A model generated the notes under the pieces. It saw only the letters and a program-made list of their open reading frames with translations. It was not told where the DNA came from and did not search any database. Shown one piece after another: positions 22,906 to 23,052 of a stretch of DNA of 23,052 nucleotides. The DNA comes from CAZHTS01 sp964535315 (GTDB taxonomy: Bacteria; Chloroflexota; Anaerolineae; Anaerolineales; Anaerolineaceae): positions 1-23,052 of the forward strand of contig CAZHTS010000073.1 of assembly GCA_964535315.1 (NCBI GenBank), given 5' to 3'. The position numbers were made by a program, and so were the translations under genes. Numbering within the stretch: the first letter of the stretch is position 1; every line of letters begins with the position of its first letter.

Positions 22906-22970
22906 AAGGTAAAAAATTTACAAACCTATAAAATAAACTGCTCCAAATTGACCCTGCCACAGGGGGGAAC

Positions 22971-23052
22971 ATGAACGCCAAAACCAATCGCTATGTGTTG
23001 ATCCTTTTGCTCTTCGTACTGCTGCTGCCGTTCGTCTACCAGCAGGGCTGGG
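22971..23052 (+). CDS. Partial gene start, exported or membrane protein
   Basis: The first 27 codons of a gene that runs off the right edge. It starts at ATG 22971 after a purine-rich AGGGGGGAAC that can serve as the ribosome site. The peptide has a short basic start (MNAKTNRY) and then a long hydrophobic run (VLILLLFVLLLPFVY, residues 9-23), so it is a signal peptide or first membrane helix. The remaining residues give no family clue. Confidence 0.65.
   Translation, partial: MNAKTNRYVLILLLFVLLLPFVYQQGW

Noticed and set aside
1..23052. CRISPR array, tRNA, insertion sequence or prophage
   Set aside because: No evenly spaced direct repeats, cloverleaf sequences, transposase motifs or phage genes were seen on either strand.

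Overview
The window reads as a catabolic locus from an anaerobic, GC-rich bacterium, most likely a member of the Chloroflexota (Anaerolineae-like). This rests on the mix of gene families, several TTG/GTG starts with strong Shine-Dalgarno sites, a long WD40-repeat secreted protein and a TATAAT box placed almost on a start codon. No rRNA or marker gene is present, so the taxonomy is an inference.

Layout. (1) Positions 1-3652, minus strand: a compact operon for a biotin-dependent, sodium-pumping acyl-CoA decarboxylase (carboxyltransferase, small gamma-type membrane subunit, biotin carrier, OadB-type beta subunit). It is followed at the window edge by the first 13 codons of another gene with an FdrA-like N-terminus. 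(2) 3653-4104: a gene-poor gap with candidate operators for operon 1 and a strong Rho-independent terminator for the next operon. (3) 4105-18399, minus strand: ten genes in one direction that look like a purine salvage/catabolism unit. In transcription order they are an NCS2 nucleobase permease, the FAD, 2Fe-2S and molybdopterin subunits of a xanthine-dehydrogenase-type hydroxylase, a cytosine-deaminase-like amidohydrolase, a second hydroxylase with its FeS and Mo domains fused (XdhD-like), and a BMP-type ABC importer (lipoprotein, double ATPase, two permeases). (4) 18400-18808: a divergent regulatory region. (5) 18809-20677, plus strand: an AllH/YlbF-like DUF2877 gene with an apparently leaderless start, then two small unknown membrane-protein genes. 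(6) 20678-20769: an inverted array of ACACGGAT-type repeats between convergent genes. (7) 20770-22773, minus strand: an exported WD40 beta-propeller protein. (8) 22971 to the end: the start of a plus-strand gene for an exported or membrane protein.

How it may work together. Nucleobases or nucleosides enter through the NCS2 permease and the BMP-type ABC importer. Two molybdenum hydroxylases and a deaminase process the ring. DUF2877 (AllH) and FdrA (AllF) are known partners in oxamate carbamoyltransferase, a late step of purine/allantoin breakdown that yields carbamoyl phosphate. Their presence at the two ends of this locus suggests the pathway runs through to energy-yielding steps. The gap upstream of the decarboxylase operon shares exact 9- and 10-base motifs with the divergent purine promoter region, suggesting one regulator controls both. 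The large purine operon is also punctuated by a stem-loop after almost every widely spaced gene.
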